Shown here: piece by piece, positions 1 through 6,248 of the stretch
Layout: each line of letters opens with the position of its first letter
Position numbering within the stretch: the first letter of the stretch is position 1
Assembly (NCBI GenBank): GCA_905235615.1
Contig: CAJOMB010000049.1
Location: 1 to 8,554, forward strand
Reading direction: 5' to 3'
Length of the DNA stretch: 8,554 nucleotides
DNA from: an uncultured Bacteroidales bacterium
GTDB lineage: Bacteria > Bacteroidota > Bacteroidia > Bacteroidales > UBA932
Notes under the pieces: model-generated
Told to the model about the DNA's origin: nothing
Databases searched by the model: none
What the model saw: only the letters and a program-made list of their open reading frames with translations
Position numbers and translations under genes: made by a program

Positions 1-1503
1 CAACTCTCAGTCAGTATCGTAAACTCTGGATATCTTGATCTCCATTGGAGTGTCACCTGGGATAATCAAGTGAAATGGCTTAGAGAAATCATCGGCCCGG
101 ATGGGAAATCGGAGGGAACGCTTGGTTTTGGAAAAACAGCCAGCCTTGTCGTACGTATTGACCATGAAGCCTTGGCCAATGGATATAATGAGGCGGTAGT
201 GGTAATATGGTCAGACAACGGGCGTTCCGAGCTAAAGGTCACGGCAGTCGGACCAGATCGCAGCACAGCAACGACCAATGTTCTTCCCGTGACAGAAATA
301 CAGATGGGCGGCGCTGTTCTAAATGCCGAAGTATTGAGTAAAGGAGCTCCGGAATACGAAGAAAGAGGTTTCGCCCTAAGTGAGTCAAGTATTGCTGCTG
401 ATGCTTCTTTAAATGCTCTTCGGCTTATTTCCGCTCCGATGAATGATAGTATGACATACTCTGCGGAGGTTTCCAATCTGTCAAGTGGAACACATTATTA
501 TGTGCGGGCATATGCTAAAAATTCGATTGGAACCAAACTGAGTTCCAATCAAGAAGAGTTTACAACGGTAGGCGCTTGGACGGAAGTGAAAACACAAGAA
601 GTGTCTTCATTGGATATCGTTGCAGGGACAGTTCAGTTCAACGGCGAAATTGTTGTTGAGGGAGATCCGAAATATGCAGAAAAAGGTTTTGTCTATAATA
701 ACAGTGGAGAGCCTACGACGGATGATACAAAAGTAACAGTATCGGGTAGTGGTGTTGGTGCATACTCTTATTCTTGTGCCGGGTTGGAATCTCAGAGGAC
801 ATGGTATGTCAGAGCCTATGCTATACAATGTGGGAAAACTTTCTATGGAAGTACCGTGAACTTCAGCACCAATCAATCTGATACGGAGGTGAGTACTTCG
901 GCAGCAACTTCTGTAACATCGAACAGCGCTACACTCAATGGCTCAATTGCAAAAGTGGGTTCTCCAGCATATACAGAACGTGGATTTTGTTATGGAACCA
1001 ACGATAATCCTACCATAAATGATTATACGGTTTCCCAGAAAGCGTCAGCTATCGGCAACTGGTCTTCCAAAATCAGTGATTTGGAGAGTGGGACTACTTA
1101 TTATGTACGTGCGTATGCAATTCAAAGTGGGAAACCTGTCTATGCAAATCAGGTTTCATTCACCACACATACGACTCCGGTAGTTGAGACAAAAGAGATT
1201 ACCGGGCTACAAAAAGTCGATATGGGAGGAGGCCTCTATTATCAGTGGAAAGTTACTTTTAACGGAGAAGTTACTAATGCAGGTAATCCTGCTTATATCG
1301 CCAAGGGTTTTGTCTATGGAACTTCTTCCGAGCCACGTGTCGGGGTGGACACATCGGTGACAGTTCCCGGAACCGATACTGGTGCTTATTCGACCTCTGT
1401 CACTAACCTTGGCGACATGAAAACCTATTATGTCCGCGCTTGGGTAAAGAAGTCGGATGGGAAATATGAGTATGGTAATACAGTAACATTTAATACATTT
1501 TAA
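1..1503 (+). CDS. Surface protein with BACON-like domain and four fibronectin-III-like repeats (5' end missing)
   Basis: The frame is open from the first base of the window (500 codons seen, TAA stop), so the N-terminus lies upstream and the GTG at 70 is not a start. Codons 1-86 resemble a BACON-like beta-sandwich (a W-S-V-T strand, then a V-x-x-D-x-x-x-L-A-x-G-Y pattern). Four fibronectin-III-like repeats follow, at about 270-567, 568-870, 871-1170 and 1171-1500. Each contains an E/A-x-G-F strand (ERGFALS, EKGFVYN, ERGFCYG, AKGFVYG) and a Y/W-Y-V-R-A-Y/W motif at 496, 802, 1099 and 1426, giving periods of 102, 99 and 109 residues. No catalytic motif, C-terminal sorting domain or membrane segment is visible; the protein ends right after the last repeat. 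In Bacteroidota such proteins are usually extracytoplasmic and serve in adhesion or glycan binding; the ligand here is unknown. It lies 27 nt before the next gene, so cotranscription is plausible. Confidence 0.85.
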   Translation, partial: QLSVSIVNSGYLDLHWSVTWDNQVKWLREIIGPDGKSEGTLGFGKTASLVVRIDHEALANGYNEAVVVIWSDNGRSELKVTAVGPDRSTATTNVLPVTEIQMGGAVLNAEVLSKGAPEYEERGFALSESSIAADASLNALRLISAPMNDSMTYSAEVSNLSSGTHYYVRAYAKNSIGTKLSSNQEEFTTVGAWTEVKTQEVSSLDIVAGTVQFNGEIVVEGDPKYAEKGFVYNNSGEPTTDDTKVTVSGSGVGAYSYSCAGLESQRTWYVRAYAIQCGKTFYGSTVNFSTNQSDTEVSTSAATSVTSNSATLNGSIAKVGSPAYTERGFCYGTNDNPTINDYTVSQKASAIGNWSSKISDLESGTTYYVRAYAIQSGKPVYANQVSFTTHTTPVVETKEITGLQKVDMGGGLYYQWKVTFNGEVTNAGNPAYIAKGFVYGTSSEPRVGVDTSVTVPGTDTGAYSTSVTNLGDMKTYYVRAWVKKSDGKYEYGNTVTFNTF

Positions 1504-1530
1504 TAATCAACCAATTAACACAAAACAATT

Positions 1531-2127
1531 ATGAAAAAAATTCTATCCCTAATTTGTATGGCCATCGCTGTTGTGGTGTCTGTTGAATTCGTTTCTGCTC
1601 AATCGAAAGCTATCCAAAAAGAAGCAAAGAAAGCGGCGAAAAGCCTTAAGAAACAAGGTTGGTACGCAGATTCCAACCACACTCTCGAATATTGTCTCGC
1701 TCGTTTTACAGAACTTGAAGAGGAAAATGAAACATTCGTTGGCCGCGCGTCGGGTTTTGGAAATGAGAAGGTTGCAAAGAATGCAGCAAGAAGAGATGCA
1801 ATACGTGAGAGTATCGAAGCCGCCACTTCTGCATTCCGAGGAATAGGGGATGAACTTGAAGGAAAACTCAACGGACAGGCTATAGATAATCTTACAATGG
1901 CGAGTGTCAGCAAGTATGAAGGAAAAATTGAAAGTGAAATGAAGGTGTCATTTGTATTGTTCAAGAGAAATCCAGATAATACCTTTGATGCTCAAGCTTA
2001 TGTCTATGTGCCCCAAAATACTGCATCAGAAGCCAGAAAAGAGGCTATGATTGACGCTCTCAAAGAAACAGCGATTGCAGAGACTTATATAAATGAAATA
2101 GAGAAAATTGTTAATGAGAAATTCTAA
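1531..2127 (+). CDS. Secreted LPP20-like protein of unknown function
   Basis: 198 residues. A signal peptide is clear: MKK, a hydrophobic stretch to about residue 20, then V-S-A before Q24, which fits signal peptidase I. No lipobox cysteine is present. Residues 25-42 form a lysine/alanine-rich amphipathic helix (KEAKKAAKSLKKQGW). Residues 68-180 resemble LPP20/FlgT-N-type domains: V-G-R-A-S-G-F-G, an Ala-rich helix (KVAKNAARRDAIRESI), then the strands V-S-F-V-L-F and A-Q-A-Y-V-Y-V and a C-terminal helix. Such domains occur in periplasmic and outer-membrane-associated proteins of unknown biochemical role. The start is the ATG preceded by an A/T-rich stretch without a Shine-Dalgarno, normal for Bacteroidota. 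The end overlaps the next gene by 14 nt, implying translational coupling. The family assignment is by pattern only; the function is not known. Confidence 0.85.
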   Translation: MKKILSLICMAIAVVVSVEFVSAQSKAIQKEAKKAAKSLKKQGWYADSNHTLEYCLARFTELEEENETFVGRASGFGNEKVAKNAARRDAIRESIEAATSAFRGIGDELEGKLNGQAIDNLTMASVSKYEGKIESEMKVSFVLFKRNPDNTFDAQAYVYVPQNTASEARKEAMIDALKETAIAETYINEIEKIVNEKF

Positions 2128-2938
2128 AATCATAGTTTTACAGTTCCTGTTTTTGACAATAATATCTGTTCAGGTCTCTTTGGGGCAGTCATTGCCTCCC
2201 AAATGGATTCATAATACCCCAAAAGCTTCAAACAATACATATTCGTTTAAAGTGTTTAGAATCCAGTCCGAGAACTTACTTGACGCAAAAAAAATGCTTC
2301 CGGATGAGGCCTCATACTATATGGAACGCAATTATAGCGTCTCAGGAACGACATTCGAAACGACAGATGTAGTCAAATCCTATGCAAATGGGACTAAAAA
2401 CACCGTGACTATCGAACGTCTTAAAGATACCGTGTTGGTTTCTGCAAATGAGGTGAAAATGAAATTGAGTATCTACGACCAGTATAAAGAGAAGGATAAT
2501 GTATATTTCCTTTGTGCTTTGCCATATCCAAATACAAATACGGTCGTTTACGACAAAGTTTCATTTACCACCAGCTACGCATCCGACCCTGCTACTTGGG
2601 GTCTCGCTCTTATCCCCGGCGCAGCACAGATGCATAAAGGGTCATACCTGAAAGGTGGACTCATAATGGGAGGCTCTGTTGCATTGGCCGCCGGCGCGTT
2701 GGTCGCGGAAAACATAAGGAATGTCAACAAGGGCAAGATTGACCAGACCCATTCGACCGATGTAAAGAAGCAGTACAATGACCGGGTAAACACCTGTGCA
2801 ACAGTCAGGAATATTTGCCTTGGCGGCCTGGCTGCGGCATATATTTACAATATCCTTGATGCATTTGTGGCTCCTGGCGCAAGACGTGTTATTGTAACCC
2901 CTTCCTCTGACGGAGTGGGCGTAGCATACAAATTCTGA
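2114..2938 (+). CDS. Secreted protein with DUF5683-like membrane tail
   Basis: 274 residues from the ATG at 2114. A TTG two codons earlier is possible, but the ATG gives a normal signal peptide (MRNSK, hydrophobic 6-22, cleavage near G24-Q25). Residues 28-140 begin with P-P-K-W-I and contain alternating helix and strand segments that loosely recall the LPP20-like pattern of the preceding gene. Residues 166-176 read L-I-P-G-A-A-Q-M-H-K-G, close to the PG-x-x-Q-x-x-x-G signature of DUF5683-type proteins. It is followed by two hydrophobic helices (about 182-199 and 233-252), so the C-terminal part is probably membrane-embedded. Base composition jumps near 2580 from about 32% GC (2221-2280) to about 58% (2581-2640), so the two halves may have different histories. 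It overlaps the preceding gene by 14 nt and lies 1 nt before the next. Function unknown; probably a partner of the neighbouring exported proteins. Confidence 0.82.
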   Translation: MRNSKIIVLQFLFLTIISVQVSLGQSLPPKWIHNTPKASNNTYSFKVFRIQSENLLDAKKMLPDEASYYMERNYSVSGTTFETTDVVKSYANGTKNTVTIERLKDTVLVSANEVKMKLSIYDQYKEKDNVYFLCALPYPNTNTVVYDKVSFTTSYASDPATWGLALIPGAAQMHKGSYLKGGLIMGGSVALAAGALVAENIRNVNKGKIDQTHSTDVKKQYNDRVNTCATVRNICLGGLAAAYIYNILDAFVAPGARRVIVTPSSDGVGVAYKF

Positions 2939-2939
2939 T

Positions 2940-4418
2940 ATGAACCGGATATTTACATTAATCGCATTCTTTTTCCTGGGCGGGGCCATGCTCTCCGCCC
3001 AGGATTTTGATGCCTACCGAAGGCAGCAGCTGGAGGAATTCCAGCGTTACAAGCAAAAGACGCAAGAAGAATGGAATGCCTATCGGAAAAAGGTGAACGA
3101 GGAGTTTGCCGAGTTTCTGGGCAAGCCATGGGAGAAGAAATCGGCCGAGAAACCTAAACCAGTACCGGACAAGGTGCCGGACATTCCGCCTGTGGTGTTG
3201 CCGGAGATAGACACGGACATTCCAATAGATAATCCCATAGACGTAGACATTAACTTCCCCAAACTGGACGACAAACCTACACCCATAGCCCCGGTTGTTT
3301 ACAAGCCCAAACCGGAAGAGAAAGGTATTTCCTTCACTTTCTACGGCACTCCCGGGAAGGTCAGGTTTGACATGGGCAAGAAAGCAAGTCTGAAAGGGGC
3401 CGATGAAAAGGCCGTTTCCCGTTTTTGGAAGGACCTGTCAGGGAGTGCTTACGATAACATCGTGGCCGATTGCCAGACCATTCAACGGGAGCGGGACCTT
3501 TGCGACTGGGCTTATCTGAAGATGGCCCAGAAGGTTGCGGAGGCTATCTATGAATCTTGGAATGAGCGTGTCGTATTTCATGCCTGGCTCTTGAGTCAAA
3601 GCGGGTATAGTGTTCGACTTGGGAAGGAGAACGAGAAAATACATTTGCTTGTGAGAACAACGAGCTTATTGCTTGAGAAACCATTTTGGCGTGGAGAAGA
3701 TGGTTCATATTCGCTCATAACAGACGATGCTATCTCGTCCCTGCGTGTTGTAAAGATGCCATTCCCGAATACCAAGCCTCTCCGAATGCGGATGAGTTCT
3801 CGGAATGTCTTTGATAAAAACGCAACCCCAGCAAGGGAGTTGTGTTCCAATGCATATCCATTAGCAAGAGTAAATGTTTCCTCTGACAAAAATATGCTGG
3901 CTTTTATGGAAGACATGCCGATCCCTTCCATGGAAGAAACCGGTTATGCAGATTATCTGATGTATGCACAAATGCCACTTGCCAGTGGATCTGTGAAATC
4001 GATTTTTGCTTCGCTCATGCATCAAATCAGTGGTAAATCAGAAGGCGAGGCGGCCAATATTTTGTTGAATTTTGTCCAGACTGCCTTCGATTATAAGACT
4101 GATGATGAAGTTTGGGGACGAGAGAGGCCTTTCTTCCCGGAGGAGACACTGTATTATCCATACTGTGATTGCGAAGACCGGGCTATCTTATTCTGTTACC
4201 TTGTGCGTAACCTTATGGATTTGGATGTGGCTTTTGTGGCTTATCCCGGTCATTTGGCTTCGGCCGTCCATTTTACGGAGAATGTGTCCGGAGATTACTT
4301 TATGGTCTCTGGGAAAAAGTATGTGGTCTGCGACCCTACATATATCAATGCCTCTATCGGCCGGACCATGCCGGGGATGAATAACAAAACTGCCCAGGTC
4401 TTCTTGATGGAACCCTGA
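2940..4418 (+). CDS. Secreted transglutaminase-like cysteine enzyme
   Basis: 492 residues. Signal peptide 1-20 (cleavage near L-S-A before Q21). Residues 22-62 are a charged, probably coiled helix with repeated aromatic spacing (F-D-A-Y, F-Q-R-Y, W-N-A-Y, F-A-E-F). A Pro/Asp/Lys-rich linker runs from about 65 to 128. The central part holds no motif I recognise. The C-terminal 100 residues fit a transglutaminase-like papain fold: C411 in C-D-C-E-D-R-A, H438 in Y-P-G-H-L-A-S-A-V-H (H444 is the alternative), and D465 in V-C-D-P-T-Y, in the expected Cys-His-Asp order. Family members act as proteases, amidases or crosslinkers; the substrate here is unknown, and the signal peptide places it in the envelope. 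The start follows the previous stop by 1 nt (TGATATG). Composition falls from about 58% GC (3481-3540) to about 42% (3661-3720) within the gene. Confidence 0.87.
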   Translation: MNRIFTLIAFFFLGGAMLSAQDFDAYRRQQLEEFQRYKQKTQEEWNAYRKKVNEEFAEFLGKPWEKKSAEKPKPVPDKVPDIPPVVLPEIDTDIPIDNPIDVDINFPKLDDKPTPIAPVVYKPKPEEKGISFTFYGTPGKVRFDMGKKASLKGADEKAVSRFWKDLSGSAYDNIVADCQTIQRERDLCDWAYLKMAQKVAEAIYESWNERVVFHAWLLSQSGYSVRLGKENEKIHLLVRTTSLLLEKPFWRGEDGSYSLITDDAISSLRVVKMPFPNTKPLRMRMSSRNVFDKNATPARELCSNAYPLARVNVSSDKNMLAFMEDMPIPSMEETGYADYLMYAQMPLASGSVKSIFASLMHQISGKSEGEAANILLNFVQTAFDYKTDDEVWGRERPFFPEETLYYPYCDCEDRAILFCYLVRNLMDLDVAFVAYPGHLASAVHFTENVSGDYFMVSGKKYVVCDPTYINASIGRTMPGMNNKTAQVFLMEP

Positions 4419-4492
4419 CTAATCAAAATTTGTCATTTCGCAAGAATCTTGCCAATAATTCGCCCGATTTTTCGGTTGAAACATACAAAAGT

Positions 4493-4515
4493 GATGTGAA
4501 ACAACACATCTTTTC
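4493..4515 (+). terminator. Possible weak Rho-independent terminator of the left block
   Basis: A 6-bp perfect stem, GATGTG (4493-4498) with CACATC (4505-4510), closes a 6-nt loop and is followed by the T-rich tract TTTTCTTATT. It lies 75 nt after the transglutaminase gene and before the next promoter, a sensible place to end the operon. The stem is short with three G-C pairs, so efficiency may be low. Confidence 0.4.
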
Positions 4516-4525
4516 TTATTATCCA

Positions 4526-4555
4526 TTGTTGTTTCGTCCGTTCAGACTATGTTTG
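4526..4555 (+). promoter_or_regulatory. Bacteroidota-type promoter for the Rpn-like nuclease
   Basis: TATGTTTG at 4548-4555 matches the Bacteroidota -7 consensus TAnnTTTG. A TTG at 4526-4528 lies 19 nt upstream, a suitable -33 position. Transcription would begin near 4560-4564, leaving a leader of about 35 nt before the ATG at 4597. The -7 element overlaps the in-frame ATG at 4549, which argues against that ATG as the start codon. Confidence 0.65.
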
Positions 4556-4596
4556 CCTCTGCCGCTCAACTCTGTGCGACAGTAAAAATCATAGTT

Positions 4597-5472
4597 ATGA
4601 CAGACAAAACCCTTACGCAAGGTCCGTATGCCGATGTGCTGATGGACCGCTGGTTCAAAAGAACCTTTGGCTGGGCGCCCGCCAAACGCCTGATGACCCT
4701 TTTCCTGACCGAACTCATTCCGGAGCGCAAGATTGTGGACCTGAACTTCGGCCCCCAAGAACATATCAACCCCATCGAAGAAGGGAAGGATGCGCGGGTG
4801 GATGTAGAGTGCACGGATGCCGACGGAACCCGCTTTGTGGTGGAAATGCAACTGGCCAAGCAGGCCGATTTCTACAACCGGGCCGTCTTTAATTCCACTT
4901 TCGCTATCCAGAATCAGCTGAAGAAAGGCTCCAGAGTCTATTCCTTCCCGCCTGTTTACTTCATCGGAGTCATGAACTTCTCCCTGCATGAAGAAGACAG
5001 AGTCCTGTACCGATACCGTTTGCGAGAAGATTCCTCCAATGAACAAATGACAGACTGCCTGCAGTATCTGTTTCTGGAACTGCCCAACTGCACCAAGGCC
5101 ATGACAGCTGACGCCTCCGTGTTGGACAACTTCTGCTATGTCCTCCACAATATCAGCCGCCTGCCGGAGCGTCCCGACGGCCTTGAGGGCGAAATCTTTG
5201 ACCTCTTGTTTAAGTCTGCGGATTTATCTAATTTTGCAACGGACGAACGGACACAATACTTCGAAGATATGCACACCAAGGAAGACATAGAACGGATGAT
5301 TGCCTACGCGGGGACGGCAATTGGCCTGGAGACTGGCAGAAAAGAAGGCAGAGAGGAAGGCAGAGAGGAAGGCAAACTTCAAGTGGCCAAGGCCATGTTA
5401 GACAAAGGTATGGATGTGGAAACCATCGCCTCTCTTACCGGTCTGTCCGTAGCGCAAATCCAAACCATGTAG
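4597..5472 (+). CDS. Rpn / PD-(D/E)XK nuclease family transposase-like protein
   Basis: 291 residues from ATG 4597. The upstream ATG at 4549 lies inside the predicted promoter and would add 16 residues unlike the family N-terminus. Residues 11-50 carry the usual opening (D-R-W-F-K-R-T-F-G, then a helix and L-I-P-E-R-K-I-V-D-L-N). The PD-(D/E)XK core is seen as D69 (A-R-V-D-V-E-C) and E83-M-Q85 (F-V-V-E-M-Q), with the E-x-Q form typical of this group, so the active site looks intact. An R-A-V-F-N-S helix and P-P-V-Y-F-I-G-V strand follow. The C-terminus has a Gly-Arg-Glu repeat (247-259) and a helical module, A-K-A-M-L-D-K-G-M-D-V, ending S-V-A-Q-I-Q-T-M. E. coli Rpn proteins are DNA endonucleases that raise recombination and have been linked to phage defence; despite the database name they are not proven transposases. 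Monocistronic by layout. A related module continues in frame after the TAG. Confidence 0.9.
   Translation: MTDKTLTQGPYADVLMDRWFKRTFGWAPAKRLMTLFLTELIPERKIVDLNFGPQEHINPIEEGKDARVDVECTDADGTRFVVEMQLAKQADFYNRAVFNSTFAIQNQLKKGSRVYSFPPVYFIGVMNFSLHEEDRVLYRYRLREDSSNEQMTDCLQYLFLELPNCTKAMTADASVLDNFCYVLHNISRLPERPDGLEGEIFDLLFKSADLSNFATDERTQYFEDMHTKEDIERMIAYAGTAIGLETGRKEGREEGREEGKLQVAKAMLDKGMDVETIASLTGLSVAQIQTM
5335..5370 (+). repeat. Three tandem 12-bp units in the Rpn-like gene
   Basis: Three consecutive units begin at 5335, 5347 and 5359. The second and third are identical (GGCAGAGAGGAA) and the first differs at two positions. They encode G-R-K/E-E repeats, a flexible or helical charged linker common in Rpn-family C-termini. 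Being a multiple of three, copy changes here would keep the frame. Confidence 0.85.
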
Positions 5473-5562
5473 TTGGCCGTGCTCCTGCACTTGGGCGTAG
5501 CTGTTGATATTATCTCCAAAGCCACGGGGCTTGGCGAGGAAGAGATTCTGGCGTTGGCATGA
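5473..5562 (+). other. In-frame remnant or extension: second copy of the Rpn C-terminal module after TAG
   Basis: Directly after the TAG at 5470-5472 the same frame stays open for 29 codons and ends at TGA. It reads L-A-V-L-L-H-L-G-V-A-V-D-I-I-S-K-A-T-G-L, then G-E-E-E-I-L-A-L-A. Aligned without gaps to the last 28 residues of the nuclease, it shares the pattern (x-L-x-x-G-x-x-V-x-x-I-x-x-x-T-G-L-x-x-x-x-I). The simplest reading is that an ancestral protein ended in two tandem modules and a TAG cut off the second. Stop-codon readthrough is possible but unproven. It could also be the tail left by an unequal exchange between Rpn paralogues. Confidence 0.6.
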
Positions 5563-5587
5563 CAAAGCAAAAGATTTGTAGAGGGGA

Positions 5588-5615
5588 TTTGTTTTCAAAA
5601 TAATTGCTATCTTTG
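5588..5615 (+). promoter_or_regulatory. Bacteroidota-type promoter for the greA operon
   Basis: TATCTTTG at 5608-5615, followed by CA, is a strong match to the Bacteroidota -7 element TAnnTTTG. TTTG at 5588-5591 could serve as the -33 element; its 16-nt spacer is a little short. Transcription would begin near 5620, about 160 nt before the greA start and about 12 nt before a terminator-like hairpin. Confidence 0.6.
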
Positions 5616-5631
5616 CACTACCAACATAGCT

Positions 5632-5664
5632 CGACGGCTTTTCAGGGCCGTCGGCTAATTTTTT
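5632..5664 (+). terminator. Terminator-like hairpin in the greA leader (attenuator candidate)
   Basis: A perfect 7-bp GC-rich stem, CGACGGC (5632-5638) with GCCGTCG (5647-5653), may extend inward by two G-T pairs and closes a loop of 4-8 nt. A TAATTTTTT tract runs to 5664. By form it is a good intrinsic terminator. It could end the nuclease transcript coming from upstream, but it also lies just downstream of the predicted greA promoter, so it may cut short most greA-initiated transcripts at about 45 nt. Confidence 0.75.
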
Positions 5665-5778
5665 GACAAAACAAGGTTGAATCGAAGGGAATACGTGGAT
5701 GGACGCAGGGAAGGCATGTGCGGAAAAAAGAAGAAGGATTCAACGAAGTGAAAGATTGAATATCGTAAAAGTAAACAT
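5665..5778 (+). promoter_or_regulatory. Distal part of the greA 5' leader with alternative pairings
   Basis: No open frame of note occurs here. GTTGAATC (5676-5683) is the exact reverse complement of GATTCAAC (5737-5744), an 8-bp stem enclosing 53 nt. The same right arm can instead pair, through ATTCAA (5738-5743), with TTGAAT (5756-5761) nearer the start codon. The two foldings exclude each other, as in regulatory leaders. I do not recognise a known riboswitch or Rfam class, and chance pairing is possible. Confidence 0.35.
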
Positions 5779-6246
5779 ATGCCCATTGAAATGATGACTC
5801 AGGCTGGTCTTGACAAACTCAAGCAGGAACTGGCCGATGCACTGGCCCAGCGGCCGGTAATCTCTGCAGCCATTGCAGAGGCCCGCGAGAAGGGAGACCT
5901 CTCCGAGAACGCGGAATATGACGCAGCCCGGGATGCCCAGGGCCTGTTGGAGGTGAAGATTGCCCGCCTGAAGGAAAAGGTGGCCAATGCCCGTGTGATT
6001 GATGAGAGCAAGCTCTCCACGGACAGCGTCCAGCTCCTTTCCAAGGTGAAGGTGAAGAACCTCGCCAACAAGATGGAGATGAATTTCCAGATTGTTCCGG
6101 AGAGCGAGGCGGATTTCACCAAAGGCCTTCTTGCCGCCACTACGCCCATCGGCAAAGCCCTGATGGGACACGGCAAAGGCGAGACGGTGGAGGCCAAGGT
6201 CCCCAGCGGTGTCATGAAGTTTGAAATTCTGGATATTTCCCTCTAA
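5779..6246 (+). CDS. greA: Transcription elongation factor GreA
   Basis: 155 residues, the normal length. GreA enters the secondary channel of RNA polymerase and stimulates cleavage of the 3' end of RNA in backtracked complexes. The N-terminal coiled coil spans about 8-75 and carries the signature A-R-E-K-G-D-L-S-E-N-A-E-Y (35-47); D40 and E43 correspond to the two acidic tip residues (D41 and E44 of E. coli) needed for cleavage. The C-terminal FKBP-like domain ends in the typical P-I-G-K-A-L-M-G-H-G-K-G-E-T-V and a final I-L-D-I-S-L. ATG 5779 gives the best N-terminus; ATGs at 5791 and 5794 are possible alternatives. It is the first gene of a compact operon, 2 nt before the HIT gene, and has an unusually long, structured leader. 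Confidence 0.97.
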   Translation: MPIEMMTQAGLDKLKQELADALAQRPVISAAIAEAREKGDLSENAEYDAARDAQGLLEVKIARLKEKVANARVIDESKLSTDSVQLLSKVKVKNLANKMEMNFQIVPESEADFTKGLLAATTPIGKALMGHGKGETVEAKVPSGVMKFEILDISL

Positions 6247-6248
6247 GT

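Noticed and set aside
4440..4475. Small hairpins after the transglutaminase gene (GCAAG/CTTGC at 4440-4452; CCGA/TCGG at 4464-4475)
   Set aside because: Stems are 4-5 bp and no T-run follows the first; the hairpin at 4493-4510 with a T-rich tail is a better terminator candidate.
4549..4596. Upstream in-frame ATG at 4549 as start of the Rpn-like gene
   Set aside because: It lies inside the TATGTTTG promoter element, so it would precede the transcript start, and the extra 16 residues do not resemble the family.
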